Assembly (NCBI GenBank): GCA_016873355.1
Contig: VGXK01000096.1
Location: 1-7,429 of the forward strand
DNA from: Phycisphaerae bacterium
GTDB taxonomy: Bacteria > Planctomycetota > Phycisphaerae > Phycisphaerales > SM1A02
Direction of reading: 5' to 3'
DNA length: 7,429 bases
How positions within the stretch are numbered: position 1 is the first letter of the stretch; every line of letters begins with the position of its first letter. The notes under the pieces are model-generated. The model was not told where the DNA came from. It worked only from the letters and a program-made list of their open reading frames with translations, and searched no databases. A program made the translations under genes and the position numbers. Positions 1-5,687 of this stretch are shown here, piece after piece.

Positions 1-208
1 GCTCTCGCACGGATCGATCATCGAGCTTGCGAAGCGCTCGGACGAGGAGCTCGAGATCCTCGTCAACAACCGCGTCATCGGCAGAGGCGAAGTGGTCAAG
101 GTCGGCGAGAACTTCGGCATCCGCGTGATCCGCACCGGGCAGATCGAGGAGCGCATCGACGCGCTCGGTCCCGCCGTGCATCCCACGCCCGTGCCGGCCG
201 CGCCCTGA
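1..208 (+). CDS. fliN: Flagellar motor switch protein FliN, C-terminal part (5' truncated)
   Basis: The reading frame is open from the window edge (first full codon at base 2) to TGA at 206-208 and gives 68 residues. They match the SpoA/FliN surface-antigen domain: HGSIIELAKRSDEELEILVN, then NNRVIGRGEVVKV and ENFGIRVI, the conserved FliN pattern of a beta strand, the N-x-R/L-I-A/G-R-G-E-V turn and the F-G-I-R strand. FliN sits in the cytoplasmic C-ring of the flagellar motor, where it helps set rotation direction and supports export. After the domain there is a short Pro/Ala-rich tail of about 15 residues ending in AAP. The gene is convergent with fabF and is not part of the fatty acid operon. 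The missing upstream part could make it a FliN/FliY fusion or FliM-like protein, so the symbol is likely but not certain. Confidence 0.85.
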   Translation, partial: LSHGSIIELAKRSDEELEILVNNRVIGRGEVVKVGENFGIRVIRTGQIEERIDALGPAVHPTPVPAAP

Positions 209-209
209 A

Positions 210-225
210 CGACTCCTCCGAGTCG
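210..225. terminator. Small hairpin between convergent fliN and fabF
   Basis: A perfect 6-bp inverted repeat, CGACTC (210-215) and GAGTCG (220-225), encloses the 4-base loop CTCC and starts one base after the fliN stop. Being palindromic it could form in transcripts from either strand. No run of T follows in either direction, so it is not a classic intrinsic terminator. It may only block 3' exonucleases or assist termination. The rest of the 69-bp convergent spacer (209-277) shows nothing else that I can support. Confidence 0.3.
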
Positions 226-277
226 ATGCGAATGCCAGCGCCGGCGAGATCGCCGCGCCGCGTCCGCGATCCCTCGC

Positions 278-1531
278 CTACGCGAAGCGCTTGAAGATCA
301 TGCTCGTGTTGTGGCCGCCGAAGCCGAAGGAGTTGTTGATTCCGAACTCCACCTTCCGCTCCTTGGCCACCTTCGGCACGAAGTCGAGATCGAAGCCTTC
401 GTCCGGATTCTCGAGATTGATCGTCGGCGGAAGAACGCCGCGCTGGATCGCGAGAATCGTCGCCACGCTCTCGATTCCGCCGGCGGCGCCGAGCGTGTGA
501 CCGGTGACGCTCTTCGTGCTCGACACCGAAAGCCTCCTTGCGTGCTCGCCGAAGACCCGCTTCACCGCCGACACCTCGGCCGAATCGCCGAGCGGCGTGC
601 TCGTGCCGTGGGCGTTGATGTAGCCGATCTGCTGCGGATTCACCTCGGCGTCGCGCATGGCGAACTCCATGGCCTTCGCCGCGCCCTGCCCGCCCTCCTC
701 CGGCGCCGCGATGTGGAACGCGTCCCCCGACGCGCCGAATCCGACGAGCTCCGCGTAGATCTTCGCGCCGCGCCTCTTCGCCTGCTCGAGCTCCTCGAGC
801 ACGATCACCGCGGCGCCTTCCGCAAGCACGAATCCGTCGCGATCGCGATCGAACGGCCGCGACGCCCGCTGCGGATCGTCGTTGCGCGTGGAGAGCGCCT
901 TCATGGCGTGGAACGCCGAGACGCAGATGGGCGTGACGGCGCCCTCGGCGCCCCCGGCGAACATGACTTCCGCGTCACCCCGCTGGATCAGGTGGTACGC
1001 GGCGCCGATCGCATGCGCTCCCGTGGCGCACGCGGTGGCGGTGGCGATGTTCGATCCGCGAAGGTCGAAGCGGATGCTCACGTTGCCGGCGCAGGCGTTC
1101 ACCATGAGTCGCGGCACCACGAACGGGCTCACCTTGCGCGGGCCCGTCTGGAGCAGCTTGATGTGATTCACCTCGATCGTGTCGATGCCGCCGACGCCGG
1201 ACCCGATCGCCACCCCGCGGCGGTACGGATCGCCGCTCTTGAAGTCGATGCCGCAGTCGGCGGCCGCCTCGACCGCCGCCGCCAGCCCCAGCTGGCAGAA
1301 GCGGTCCATGCGCTTCGCCTCGCGCGCGTCGATCACCTTGGTGGGATCCCAGTCGCGCACCTCGCCGGCGAAGCGCACGCCCCAGTCCTCGCTCTGCTCG
1401 AAGTAGGAGATCGGCCCGATGCCGGAGCGCCCGGCGACGAGCGACTCCCACATGGACGGGACATCGTGACCGACATCGGTCACCGCGCCGAGGCCGGTGA
1501 CCACGACGCGTCGAAGCTGAATGGTCCTCAT
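278..1531 (-). CDS. fabF: 3-oxoacyl-[acyl-carrier-protein] synthase II (KAS II)
   Basis: This 417-residue protein has the length usual for FabF. It condenses malonyl-ACP with a growing acyl-ACP, releasing CO2, in the elongation cycle of type II fatty acid synthesis in the cytosol. The thiolase-fold motifs are intact: RRVVVTGLGAVT at the N-terminus, nucleophile Cys168 in TATACATGAHA, His308 in NAHGTSTPLGD, Lys340 and His345 in STKSVTGHTLGAAGG, and the glycine-rich NSFGFGGHN loop (residues 400-408) carrying the gating Phe402. The Cys-His-His triad marks an elongating KS rather than a FabH. The start is ATG at 1531; no Shine-Dalgarno sequence lies in the preceding bases. It is the last gene of the cluster, 115 nt after acpP, and ends in TAG. 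FabF is preferred over FabB because of overall length and the C-terminal FGGHNTSMIFKR pattern. Confidence 0.95.
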   Translation of the reverse strand: MRTIQLRRVVVTGLGAVTDVGHDVPSMWESLVAGRSGIGPISYFEQSEDWGVRFAGEVRDWDPTKVIDAREAKRMDRFCQLGLAAAVEAAADCGIDFKSGDPYRRGVAIGSGVGGIDTIEVNHIKLLQTGPRKVSPFVVPRLMVNACAGNVSIRFDLRGSNIATATACATGAHAIGAAYHLIQRGDAEVMFAGGAEGAVTPICVSAFHAMKALSTRNDDPQRASRPFDRDRDGFVLAEGAAVIVLEELEQAKRRGAKIYAELVGFGASGDAFHIAAPEEGGQGAAKAMEFAMRDAEVNPQQIGYINAHGTSTPLGDSAEVSAVKRVFGEHARRLSVSSTKSVTGHTLGAAGGIESVATILAIQRGVLPPTINLENPDEGFDLDFVPKVAKERKVEFGINNSFGFGGHNTSMIFKRFA

Positions 1532-1560
1532 CGGAAACGGTGCACGAGCGGCGGAGTCAT
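1528..1560 (-). other. Possible 10-codon leader ORF overlapping the fabF start
   Basis: An ATG at 1560-1558 opens the short frame MTPPLVHRFR and ends in TGA at 1530-1528. That stop overlaps the fabF start in an ATGA arrangement. fabF lacks a visible Shine-Dalgarno sequence of its own, so ribosomes ending this mini-ORF could reinitiate on fabF. The mini-ORF is itself poorly equipped: its nearest GGAG is about 14 nt upstream, which is too far to be convincing. A frame this short can easily occur by chance. Confidence 0.2.
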
Positions 1561-1601
1561 CGGAAGGTGGAGGCTCCGGTCGCGGCTCGCGATGGGCCGA
1601 C

Positions 1602-1623
1602 CCGCGGCGTGGAGCCGCCGCGG
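1602..1623 (-). promoter_or_regulatory. GC-rich hairpin in the acpP-fabF spacer
   Basis: A perfect 8-bp inverted repeat, CCGCGGCG (1602-1609) and CGCCGCGG (1616-1623), encloses a 6-base loop. It lies 23 bases past the acpP stop codon. No T tract follows on the transcribed strand, so it is unlikely to be a full terminator. A processing or stabilising element that raises acpP mRNA over fabF, or a partial attenuator, would fit. ACP is generally needed in large excess over the synthases. The function is inference; the structure is seen directly. Confidence 0.4.
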
Positions 1624-1646
1624 TTCGCCGGGGTGCGGCAGGGCGT

Positions 1647-1907
1647 TCAGGCCTTGCTCTCCTTGGCCTTGTAGTGCTTCGTGATGTAGTCGATCGCCTG
1701 ACCCACGGTGTGGATCTTCTCCGCCTCGGTGTCCGGGATCTGCGTGTCGAACTGGTCCTCGAACTCCATCACGAGTTCGACCGTGTCAAGGCTGTCGGCG
1801 TTCAGATCGTTGGTAAAGCTGGTCTCGCGCGTGACCTGGCTCTTCTCCACGCCCATCTGCTCCACCACGATGTTGATGACCTTCTCTTCGATTTCCTTTT
1901 CGGTCAC
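1647..1907 (-). CDS. acpP: Acyl carrier protein
   Basis: This small acidic protein of 86 residues (usual length about 77-80) carries the DSL phosphopantetheine attachment motif, with Ser39 in NADSLDTVELVM. It shows the four-helix ACP pattern, including the acidic recognition helix II (ELVMEFEDQF) and the TVGQAIDYI helix IV. After modification by holo-ACP synthase it tethers acyl intermediates for FabD, FabH, FabF, FabG and PlsX. The start is GTG at 1907-1905, chosen because AGGAG (1915-1919) is spaced 7 nt upstream and the protein then begins MTEKEIEEKV, as ACPs do. An ATG at 1914-1912 directly follows the AGGAG but is out of frame and too close to it to be used. The C-terminus is extended by a Lys-rich KHYKAKESKA tail. 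The gene lies 105 nt downstream of fabG. Confidence 0.97.
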   Translation of the reverse strand: MTEKEIEEKVINIVVEQMGVEKSQVTRETSFTNDLNADSLDTVELVMEFEDQFDTQIPDTEAEKIHTVGQAIDYITKHYKAKESKA

Positions 1908-1914
1908 GGCGCAT

Positions 1915-1919
1915 CTCCT
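1915..1919 (-). promoter_or_regulatory. Ribosome binding site deciding the GTG start of acpP
   Basis: AGGAG on the minus strand lies 7 nt before GTG at 1907-1905. It selects the GTG as initiator over the out-of-frame ATG at 1914-1912 that abuts the site. Confidence 0.7.
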
Positions 1920-1945
1920 GGGGTTCTCGGGGACCGCGATTCGGG

Positions 1946-1975
1946 ACTATACCGGCCGAGCGCCGGAGCCGCCAG
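1946..1975 (-). promoter_or_regulatory. Candidate internal promoter for acpP-fabF
   Basis: The fabG-acpP spacer (1908-2012) holds TATAGT on the minus strand at 1951-1946, a good -10 element in otherwise GC-rich DNA. It would start transcription about 30 nt upstream of the acpP GTG, leaving room for the AGGAG site. The -35 region is weak (CTGGCG at 1975-1970 with an 18-nt spacer). A 7-bp inverted repeat (1960-1966 with 1984-1990, 17-nt loop) overlaps the upstream part and could be an RNA hairpin after fabG. Separate acpP promoters are common in this gene order, but this one is only a candidate. Confidence 0.35.
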
Positions 1976-2012
1976 CCATTCGACCGGCGCCGACTCGTGC
2001 CGCGGTCGCAGA

Positions 2013-2753
2013 CTACATGGCCATGCCGCCGTCCACCACGATCACCTGGCCGGTGATGTAGCCCGCGTCGTCGGACGCGAGGAATGAGACCGTGGCCGCG
2101 ATCTCCTCGCTGCGCCCGAAGCGCTTCGCGGGGATCCCCGGCAGGACCGCCTCCTTCACGGCGGGACCGAGCGCCGCGGTCATGTCCGTCTCGATGAATC
2201 CGGGCGCCACGACGTTCGCGGTGATGCCCTTGGCGGCGAACTCGCGGGCGAGGCTCTTCGTGAGTCCGATGAGTCCCGCCTTCGCCGCCGCGTAGTTGGC
2301 CTGCCCCGCGTTGCCGACCACGCCCGAGACGCTGCCGATGTTCACGATGCGCCCGAACTTGCCTCGCATCATCGCGCGGGTCGCCGCGCGGCACGCCACG
2401 AACGCGCTCGTGAGATTGATGCGCAGCACGTCGTTCCAGTCCTCGTCGCTCATGCGCAGGATCAGGCCGTCGCGCGTGATGCCGGCGTTGTTCACCAGGA
2501 TGTCGAGCCGGCCGAACTCGCCGTGCGCGTCTTCGACGAGCTTCGCGAGCGCCGCGCCGTCGCCGACATCGCAGGCGCGGGCGTGGAAGGCGCCGCCGAG
2601 CGACTTCGCGGCGTCCGCAACGGGCGCCAGCGCTTCGAGCGTCCGCGCCGCGCCGACGACGCATCGGCCTTCGCGCAGGAATCGAAGGGCGATCTCGCGC
2701 CCGATTCCTCGACTGGCGCCGGTGACGATGGCGACTCGCTGGTCGATGGCCGT
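2013..2753 (-). CDS. fabG: 3-oxoacyl-[acyl-carrier-protein] reductase, start codon non-canonical
   Basis: The frame encodes a complete short-chain dehydrogenase that reduces 3-ketoacyl-ACP with NADPH, the first reductive step of fatty acid elongation. Motifs, numbered from an ACG at 2753 read as residue 1, are: VAIVTGASRGIG cofactor loop (7-18), CDV (61-63), NNAG (88-91), Asn113 in INL, Ser141 in NIGSVSG, Tyr154 and Lys158 in YAAAKAG, and a PGFIETDM loop. All four catalytic residues (Asn, Ser, Tyr, Lys) are present. With this start the length is 246, typical of FabG. No ATG, GTG, TTG or CTG precedes the cofactor motif. The first in-frame NTG triplets are CTG at 2678 and GTG at 2495, and both would remove or break the Rossmann motif. 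Candidate starts are ACG 2753 (then AIDQRVAIV), ATC 2747 and ATT 2783. Function is secure; the 5' end is not. The preceding lipoprotein gene ends 70 nt upstream. Confidence 0.9.
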   Translation of the reverse strand, partial: TAIDQRVAIVTGASRGIGREIALRFLREGRCVVGAARTLEALAPVADAAKSLGGAFHARACDVGDGAALAKLVEDAHGEFGRLDILVNNAGITRDGLILRMSDEDWNDVLRINLTSAFVACRAATRAMMRGKFGRIVNIGSVSGVVGNAGQANYAAAKAGLIGLTKSLAREFAAKGITANVVAPGFIETDMTAALGPAVKEAVLPGIPAKRFGRSEEIAATVSFLASDDAGYITGQVIVVDGGMAM

Positions 2754-2823
2754 GCGTCCGTGTGGGCGTGAAGTGCCGTGAATCCGCGTTCCGTGCGAGC
2801 GGGATGTGCGGTTCGACGCGAGT

Positions 2824-3702
2824 TCAGCGGATCGGCGGCGGACGCGGCGCGGGCACGCCGCCCGGATTCACCTTCCGACCCGGCTCGCCGTCCGAAGGCG
2901 TCGAACCCGGGCGCGGCGCGTTCCCGCCGGGCGACGTGCTTTCCTCGACGGTTTCGGAGTAGTCCAGCGTCGGCATCACGATCACCTCGTCCGGACGCTT
3001 CGCCTCCTCGAGCTTGGTCTTGATGAGCTCGCCCCACTGGCGGATTCGAGGCCCTGCCTTGGTTCCGCTCAGGTGGTTGAGCACGTCGGGAGGCGTCGGC
3101 GCCGCCTCGAAGGTGAACTGATCCTCGCTGCCCGGAGTCGGAGCGAAGCTCCAGAGCTGGGCGTCGAACCGGCTGCCGCTCTGGATCAGCGCGAAGACGG
3201 CCTCGGAGCTGTCGAAGCCCATCTGAAGCGTGCCGCAGCCGAGCAGGACGACGTCGATCTCCTTGGCCGCAGGCGCCAGGAGCCCCTGCTGCACCAGCTC
3301 GGCGAGCACCTTCTGATCCGCCGAGGCGAGCATGGGCTTCCACTTCGCGTCGGAGCCGCGCACCATCGCGTCGAAGAACTGAAGCACGGCCACGAGCTTC
3401 TTGGTGGCCATCTCCGGATTCTGCTCGTCGACGGGGATCTCGTCCTGCGCGATCGAGATGCGAGGGTCGATGTTGTATCGGGTCATGAGCTCGGCCACGG
3501 TCGGCTGAGGCGGCGGCGGCGGCTCGGGAGGCGCCTCCACGACGACGGGTGCCGGCTCCTCCTTCTTCTTGCATCCGGCGGGGAGCAGCAGCAGCCCGAG
3601 GCCGACGGCAGCCAGAAGGAGCGCTCGCTCAGGTCGAAGCCCGCTGGATCGATTCCGGCTGGCTGGGCTGGCTGGGTTGGCTGGGTTGGCTGGGTTGATC
3701 AT
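2824..3702 (-). CDS. Uncharacterised lipoprotein encoded within the fatty acid operon
   Basis: This 292-residue protein is not recognised. It has an unusually long n-region of 26 residues with an NPA repeat and RPER, a hydrophobic segment ALLLAAVGLGLLLLPAG (27-43) and a candidate lipidation Cys44. The lipobox reads LPAGC, with Pro rather than Leu at -3, so it is imperfect. Then come KKKEEP, a Pro-rich spacer (55-67), a folded region of about 180 residues (69-250) and a Gly/Pro-rich tail ending PAPRPPPIR. Residues 104-130 (VAVLQFFDAMVRGSDAKWKP and following) faintly recall the opening helices of NTF2-like domains; this is a weak inference. The start ATG at 3702 has GAGGTGA (3709-3715) 6 nt upstream and no nearer alternative. 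It overlaps the end of fabD by 74 nt, which suggests coupled translation. It is probably exported and anchored in a membrane, unlike its cytosolic neighbours. Confidence 0.8.
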   Translation of the reverse strand: MINPANPANPASPASRNRSSGLRPERALLLAAVGLGLLLLPAGCKKKEEPAPVVVEAPPEPPPPPQPTVAELMTRYNIDPRISIAQDEIPVDEQNPEMATKKLVAVLQFFDAMVRGSDAKWKPMLASADQKVLAELVQQGLLAPAAKEIDVVLLGCGTLQMGFDSSEAVFALIQSGSRFDAQLWSFAPTPGSEDQFTFEAAPTPPDVLNHLSGTKAGPRIRQWGELIKTKLEEAKRPDEVIVMPTLDYSETVEESTSPGGNAPRPGSTPSDGEPGRKVNPGGVPAPRPPPIR

Positions 3703-4639
3703 GACTGGTCACCTCGCAGCTGCGGTTGATTCGTCGCATGAGCCCCTTGAGCACCGAGCCCGGGGCGAGTTCGTGGAATCGGACTCCGCCGACGGCGGAG
3801 AGCGCCGCGATCATCTGTTCGCAGCTCTGGCTCCATCGTACCGGCCGAATGAGCTGCTCGACGAGCAGTTTCTTGATCCCGTCCGGCTCTCGGCGGCCGT
3901 GTTGCGACGTCGTCACATTGCTCCAGACATCGCAGGCAAGCGGGGCGAACGCCACCGGCTCGAGCGCCTTGCGAAGGCCTTCCGCCGCCGGCGCCATGAG
4001 CGGGCTGTGGAACGCACCCGCCACTTTCAGCCGGGTCGCCCGAACGCCCATCGAGGACGCCGCCTTCTCGGCTCGATCGCATGCCGTGGAATGGCCGGAG
4101 AGCACGATCTGTCCGGGAGCGTTGAAGTTCGCGGCGACGAGGACCTCGCCGGCGGCGGCCTCGTCGCAGATCCCTTGCGCCTGCGCTTCGTCGGCGCCGA
4201 TGAGCGCCACCATGCCGCCCCGGCTCGATTCGGCCGCCGCCTGCATGAGCCGGCCCCGCTCGGCGACGAGCGTGAGACCGTGCTCGAACGAGAAGGCGCC
4301 CGCGATCGCAAGGGCCGTGTATTCGCCGAGGCTGAGTCCCGCGGCCGCGACGATCGGCGGCGCGTCGCCTGCGCCACGCAGCGCGTGGAACGACGCAAGC
4401 GCGCAGGTGTAGAGCGCCGGCTGGCTCACGTCGGTGCGATCGAGCTCCTCCGCGGGACCGGACGCGCAGATCTCGCTCAGCGGCCTTCGCGACTTCCACT
4501 CCGCCCGTTTCGCGAGCAGGGCGTCGGCGCGCTGGAAGATCGACGCCGCGGCGGCGGAGGCCTCGCGCCAACGGCCGCCCATGCCGACGGCCTGCGCTCC
4601 CTGTCCCGGACAGAGGTAGACGACGGACGACTCGCTCAT
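3629..4639 (-). CDS. fabD: Malonyl-CoA:ACP transacylase
   Basis: FabD moves malonate from CoA to ACP to supply the elongation substrate. The 336-residue protein shows YLCPGQGAQAVGMG at the N-terminus, the GLSLGEYTAL nucleophile elbow with Ser103, Arg128 in ERGRLMQ (binds the malonate carboxylate), and His211 in AGAFHSPLM. The ATG at 4639 is chosen because GGAGG (4645-4649) sits 5 nt upstream and the protein then begins MSESSVVYLCPGQG. A GTG at 4681, one base after the fabH stop, would add 14 residues but lacks a good site. The family usually runs to about 310 residues. Here the conserved part ends near LKGLMRRINRS (297-307), followed by about 29 extra residues with a QPS repeat. That tail is encoded in the overlap with the next gene. 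The fabH-fabD spacer is 43 nt. Confidence 0.95.
   Translation of the reverse strand: MSESSVVYLCPGQGAQAVGMGGRWREASAAAASIFQRADALLAKRAEWKSRRPLSEICASGPAEELDRTDVSQPALYTCALASFHALRGAGDAPPIVAAAGLSLGEYTALAIAGAFSFEHGLTLVAERGRLMQAAAESSRGGMVALIGADEAQAQGICDEAAAGEVLVAANFNAPGQIVLSGHSTACDRAEKAASSMGVRATRLKVAGAFHSPLMAPAAEGLRKALEPVAFAPLACDVWSNVTTSQHGRREPDGIKKLLVEQLIRPVRWSQSCEQMIAALSAVGGVRFHELAPGSVLKGLMRRINRSCEVTSHDQPSQPSQPSQPSQPESIQRAST
3657..3696 (-). repeat. 9-bp tandem repeat read in two overlapping genes
   Basis: On the plus strand three identical copies of GGCTGGGTT (3670-3696) follow one variant copy GGCTGGGCT (3661-3669) and a partial GGCT (3657-3660). The array lies wholly inside the fabD/lipoprotein overlap. 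In the fabD frame it encodes QPS units; in the lipoprotein frame it encodes NPA/SPA units. Because the unit is 9 bp, gain or loss of copies keeps both frames open and changes both protein ends by three residues per copy. Confidence 0.9.
3709..3715 (-). promoter_or_regulatory. Ribosome binding site of the lipoprotein gene, inside fabD
   Basis: GAGGTGA on the minus strand lies 6 nt before the ATG at 3702, within fabD coding sequence. It supports this start despite the long n-region it gives the signal peptide. Confidence 0.7.
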
Positions 4640-4644
4640 GCACA

Positions 4645-4649
4645 CCTCC
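4645..4649 (-). promoter_or_regulatory. Ribosome binding site deciding the fabD start
   Basis: GGAGG on the minus strand lies 5 nt before ATG at 4639. This favours that ATG over the in-frame GTG at 4681. Confidence 0.75.
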
Positions 4650-4682
4650 GTGTTCGCGCCGGCGATCGCCGGCTCGGCCACG

Positions 4683-5687
4683 CTACACGTTCCAGACGCT
4701 GCTTGCCCAGGTGAGGCCGCCGCCGAAGGCCACGAGAATCATGGGTCGACCCTGCGGGATCTTTCCCGCGCGCCAGAGTTCGTCGAGGCAGAGTCCCACG
4801 CTGCCGGCCGAGCTGTTGCCGTAGCGATCGATGTTCACGTGGACCTTGTCGCGCGGCAGGCCGATCTTCTCGATCGCCGTCTCGATGATGCGCCGGTTCG
4901 ACTGATGGCAGATGAACTGGCTCACGTCGTCGGGCGTGAGCTTCGTCGCGCTGAGCGCCTCCTCGATGACCTCGCGGAACTTGGTGACCGCGAAACGGAA
5001 GACCTCGCGCCCGTGCATGCGGAGGTACCCGAGGCGGATCGGATTCGACTCCTCGCCCGGCGGAATCTCCTGGCAGCGACGCGGCATGTAGAGCGTGCGC
5101 CAGTCGCTGCCGTCGGCGCTGAGGGTCTGATGGATGCAGCCGCGCGACGGATCGGGATCCGCCTCGAGGATCGCCGCGCCCGCCGCATCGCCGAAGAGAA
5201 TGCTCACGCTTCGATCGGTGTAGTCGACCATCGTGCTCATCGCGTCGGCGCCGACGACGCCGATGCGCTGGAATCGACCCGAACGGATCAGCGTGTCGGC
5301 CACGTTCATGGCGTAGACGAAGCCGCTGCACGCGGCGGTCAGGTCGAACGCGCCCGCCCTCGTCGCGCCGAGCGCGCCGGTGATCCGGCACGCGGTGCTC
5401 GGGCAGGTCATCTCGGCCGTGCAGGTGGCGCAGATGACCAGGTCGAGATCCTCGGCGCGGCGCTTCGACGCCTCGAGCGCGCGAGAGACCGCGTCGCGCG
5501 CGAGCGTGTAGGTGCCTTCGCGGCCCGGATCGCAGATCCGCCGCGCGGTGATCCCGGTGCGCTGGTGGATCCACTCGTCGGTCGTGTCGAGGATCTTCTC
5601 GAGGTCCTTGTTCGTGAGCTCCGCGGGCGGAACCGCCGACCCCGTGCCCAGAAGCCGCACGCCGCGGGGCGCCGAGGCGTGCGTCAT
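4683..5687 (-). CDS. fabH: 3-oxoacyl-[acyl-carrier-protein] synthase III (KAS III)
   Basis: FabH starts fatty acid chains by condensing an acyl-CoA, usually acetyl-CoA, with malonyl-ACP. The protein has 334 residues, slightly longer than the usual 317-330. The KAS III triad is complete: Cys120 in LTAACSGFVYAM, His261 in ICHQSNRRI and Asn291 in RYGNSSAGSV. Other family motifs are LGTGSAVPP near the N-terminus, TTDEWIHQRTGI (35-46), ILFGDAAGAAILE (163-175) and FGGGLTWAS at the C-terminus. The His-Asn pair, rather than His-His, separates it from FabF. The ATG at 5687 overlaps the plsX stop as ATGA, and GGAAGAAG (5695-5702) lies 7 nt upstream inside plsX, so translation is probably coupled. Primer preference (acetyl or branched) cannot be read from the sequence. 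Confidence 0.96.
   Translation of the reverse strand: MTHASAPRGVRLLGTGSAVPPAELTNKDLEKILDTTDEWIHQRTGITARRICDPGREGTYTLARDAVSRALEASKRRAEDLDLVICATCTAEMTCPSTACRITGALGATRAGAFDLTAACSGFVYAMNVADTLIRSGRFQRIGVVGADAMSTMVDYTDRSVSILFGDAAGAAILEADPDPSRGCIHQTLSADGSDWRTLYMPRRCQEIPPGEESNPIRLGYLRMHGREVFRFAVTKFREVIEEALSATKLTPDDVSQFICHQSNRRIIETAIEKIGLPRDKVHVNIDRYGNSSAGSVGLCLDELWRAGKIPQGRPMILVAFGGGLTWASSVWNV

Noticed and set aside
226..277. GGCGAGATCGCC near-palindrome and GC-rich repeats after the fliN stop
   Set aside because: The loop would be only 2 nt and no T tract follows, so I do not call it a terminator.
311..1684. Long plus-strand open frame of 457 codons opposite fabF
   Set aside because: It is antisense to a fully conserved fabF. 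The product is an Arg/His/Ala-rich low-complexity sequence with no domain, as expected from GC-rich codon bias on the opposite strand.
2013..2495. fabG starting at GTG 2495 as a 160-residue protein
   Set aside because: This would begin inside the conserved LVNNAG motif and lose the TGASRGIG cofactor loop, which is intact upstream in the same frame.
1786..2664. Minus-strand frame of 292 codons spanning fabG and the start of acpP
   Set aside because: It is an Arg-rich shadow in another frame of fabG and acpP, both of which show complete family motifs in their own frames.
2492..3574. Minus-strand frame of 360 codons across the lipoprotein gene and the fabG N-terminus
   Set aside because: It has low-complexity Arg/Ala/Ser composition and no ribosome binding site or motif. 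The lipoprotein frame instead shows a signal peptide and a well-placed ribosome binding site.
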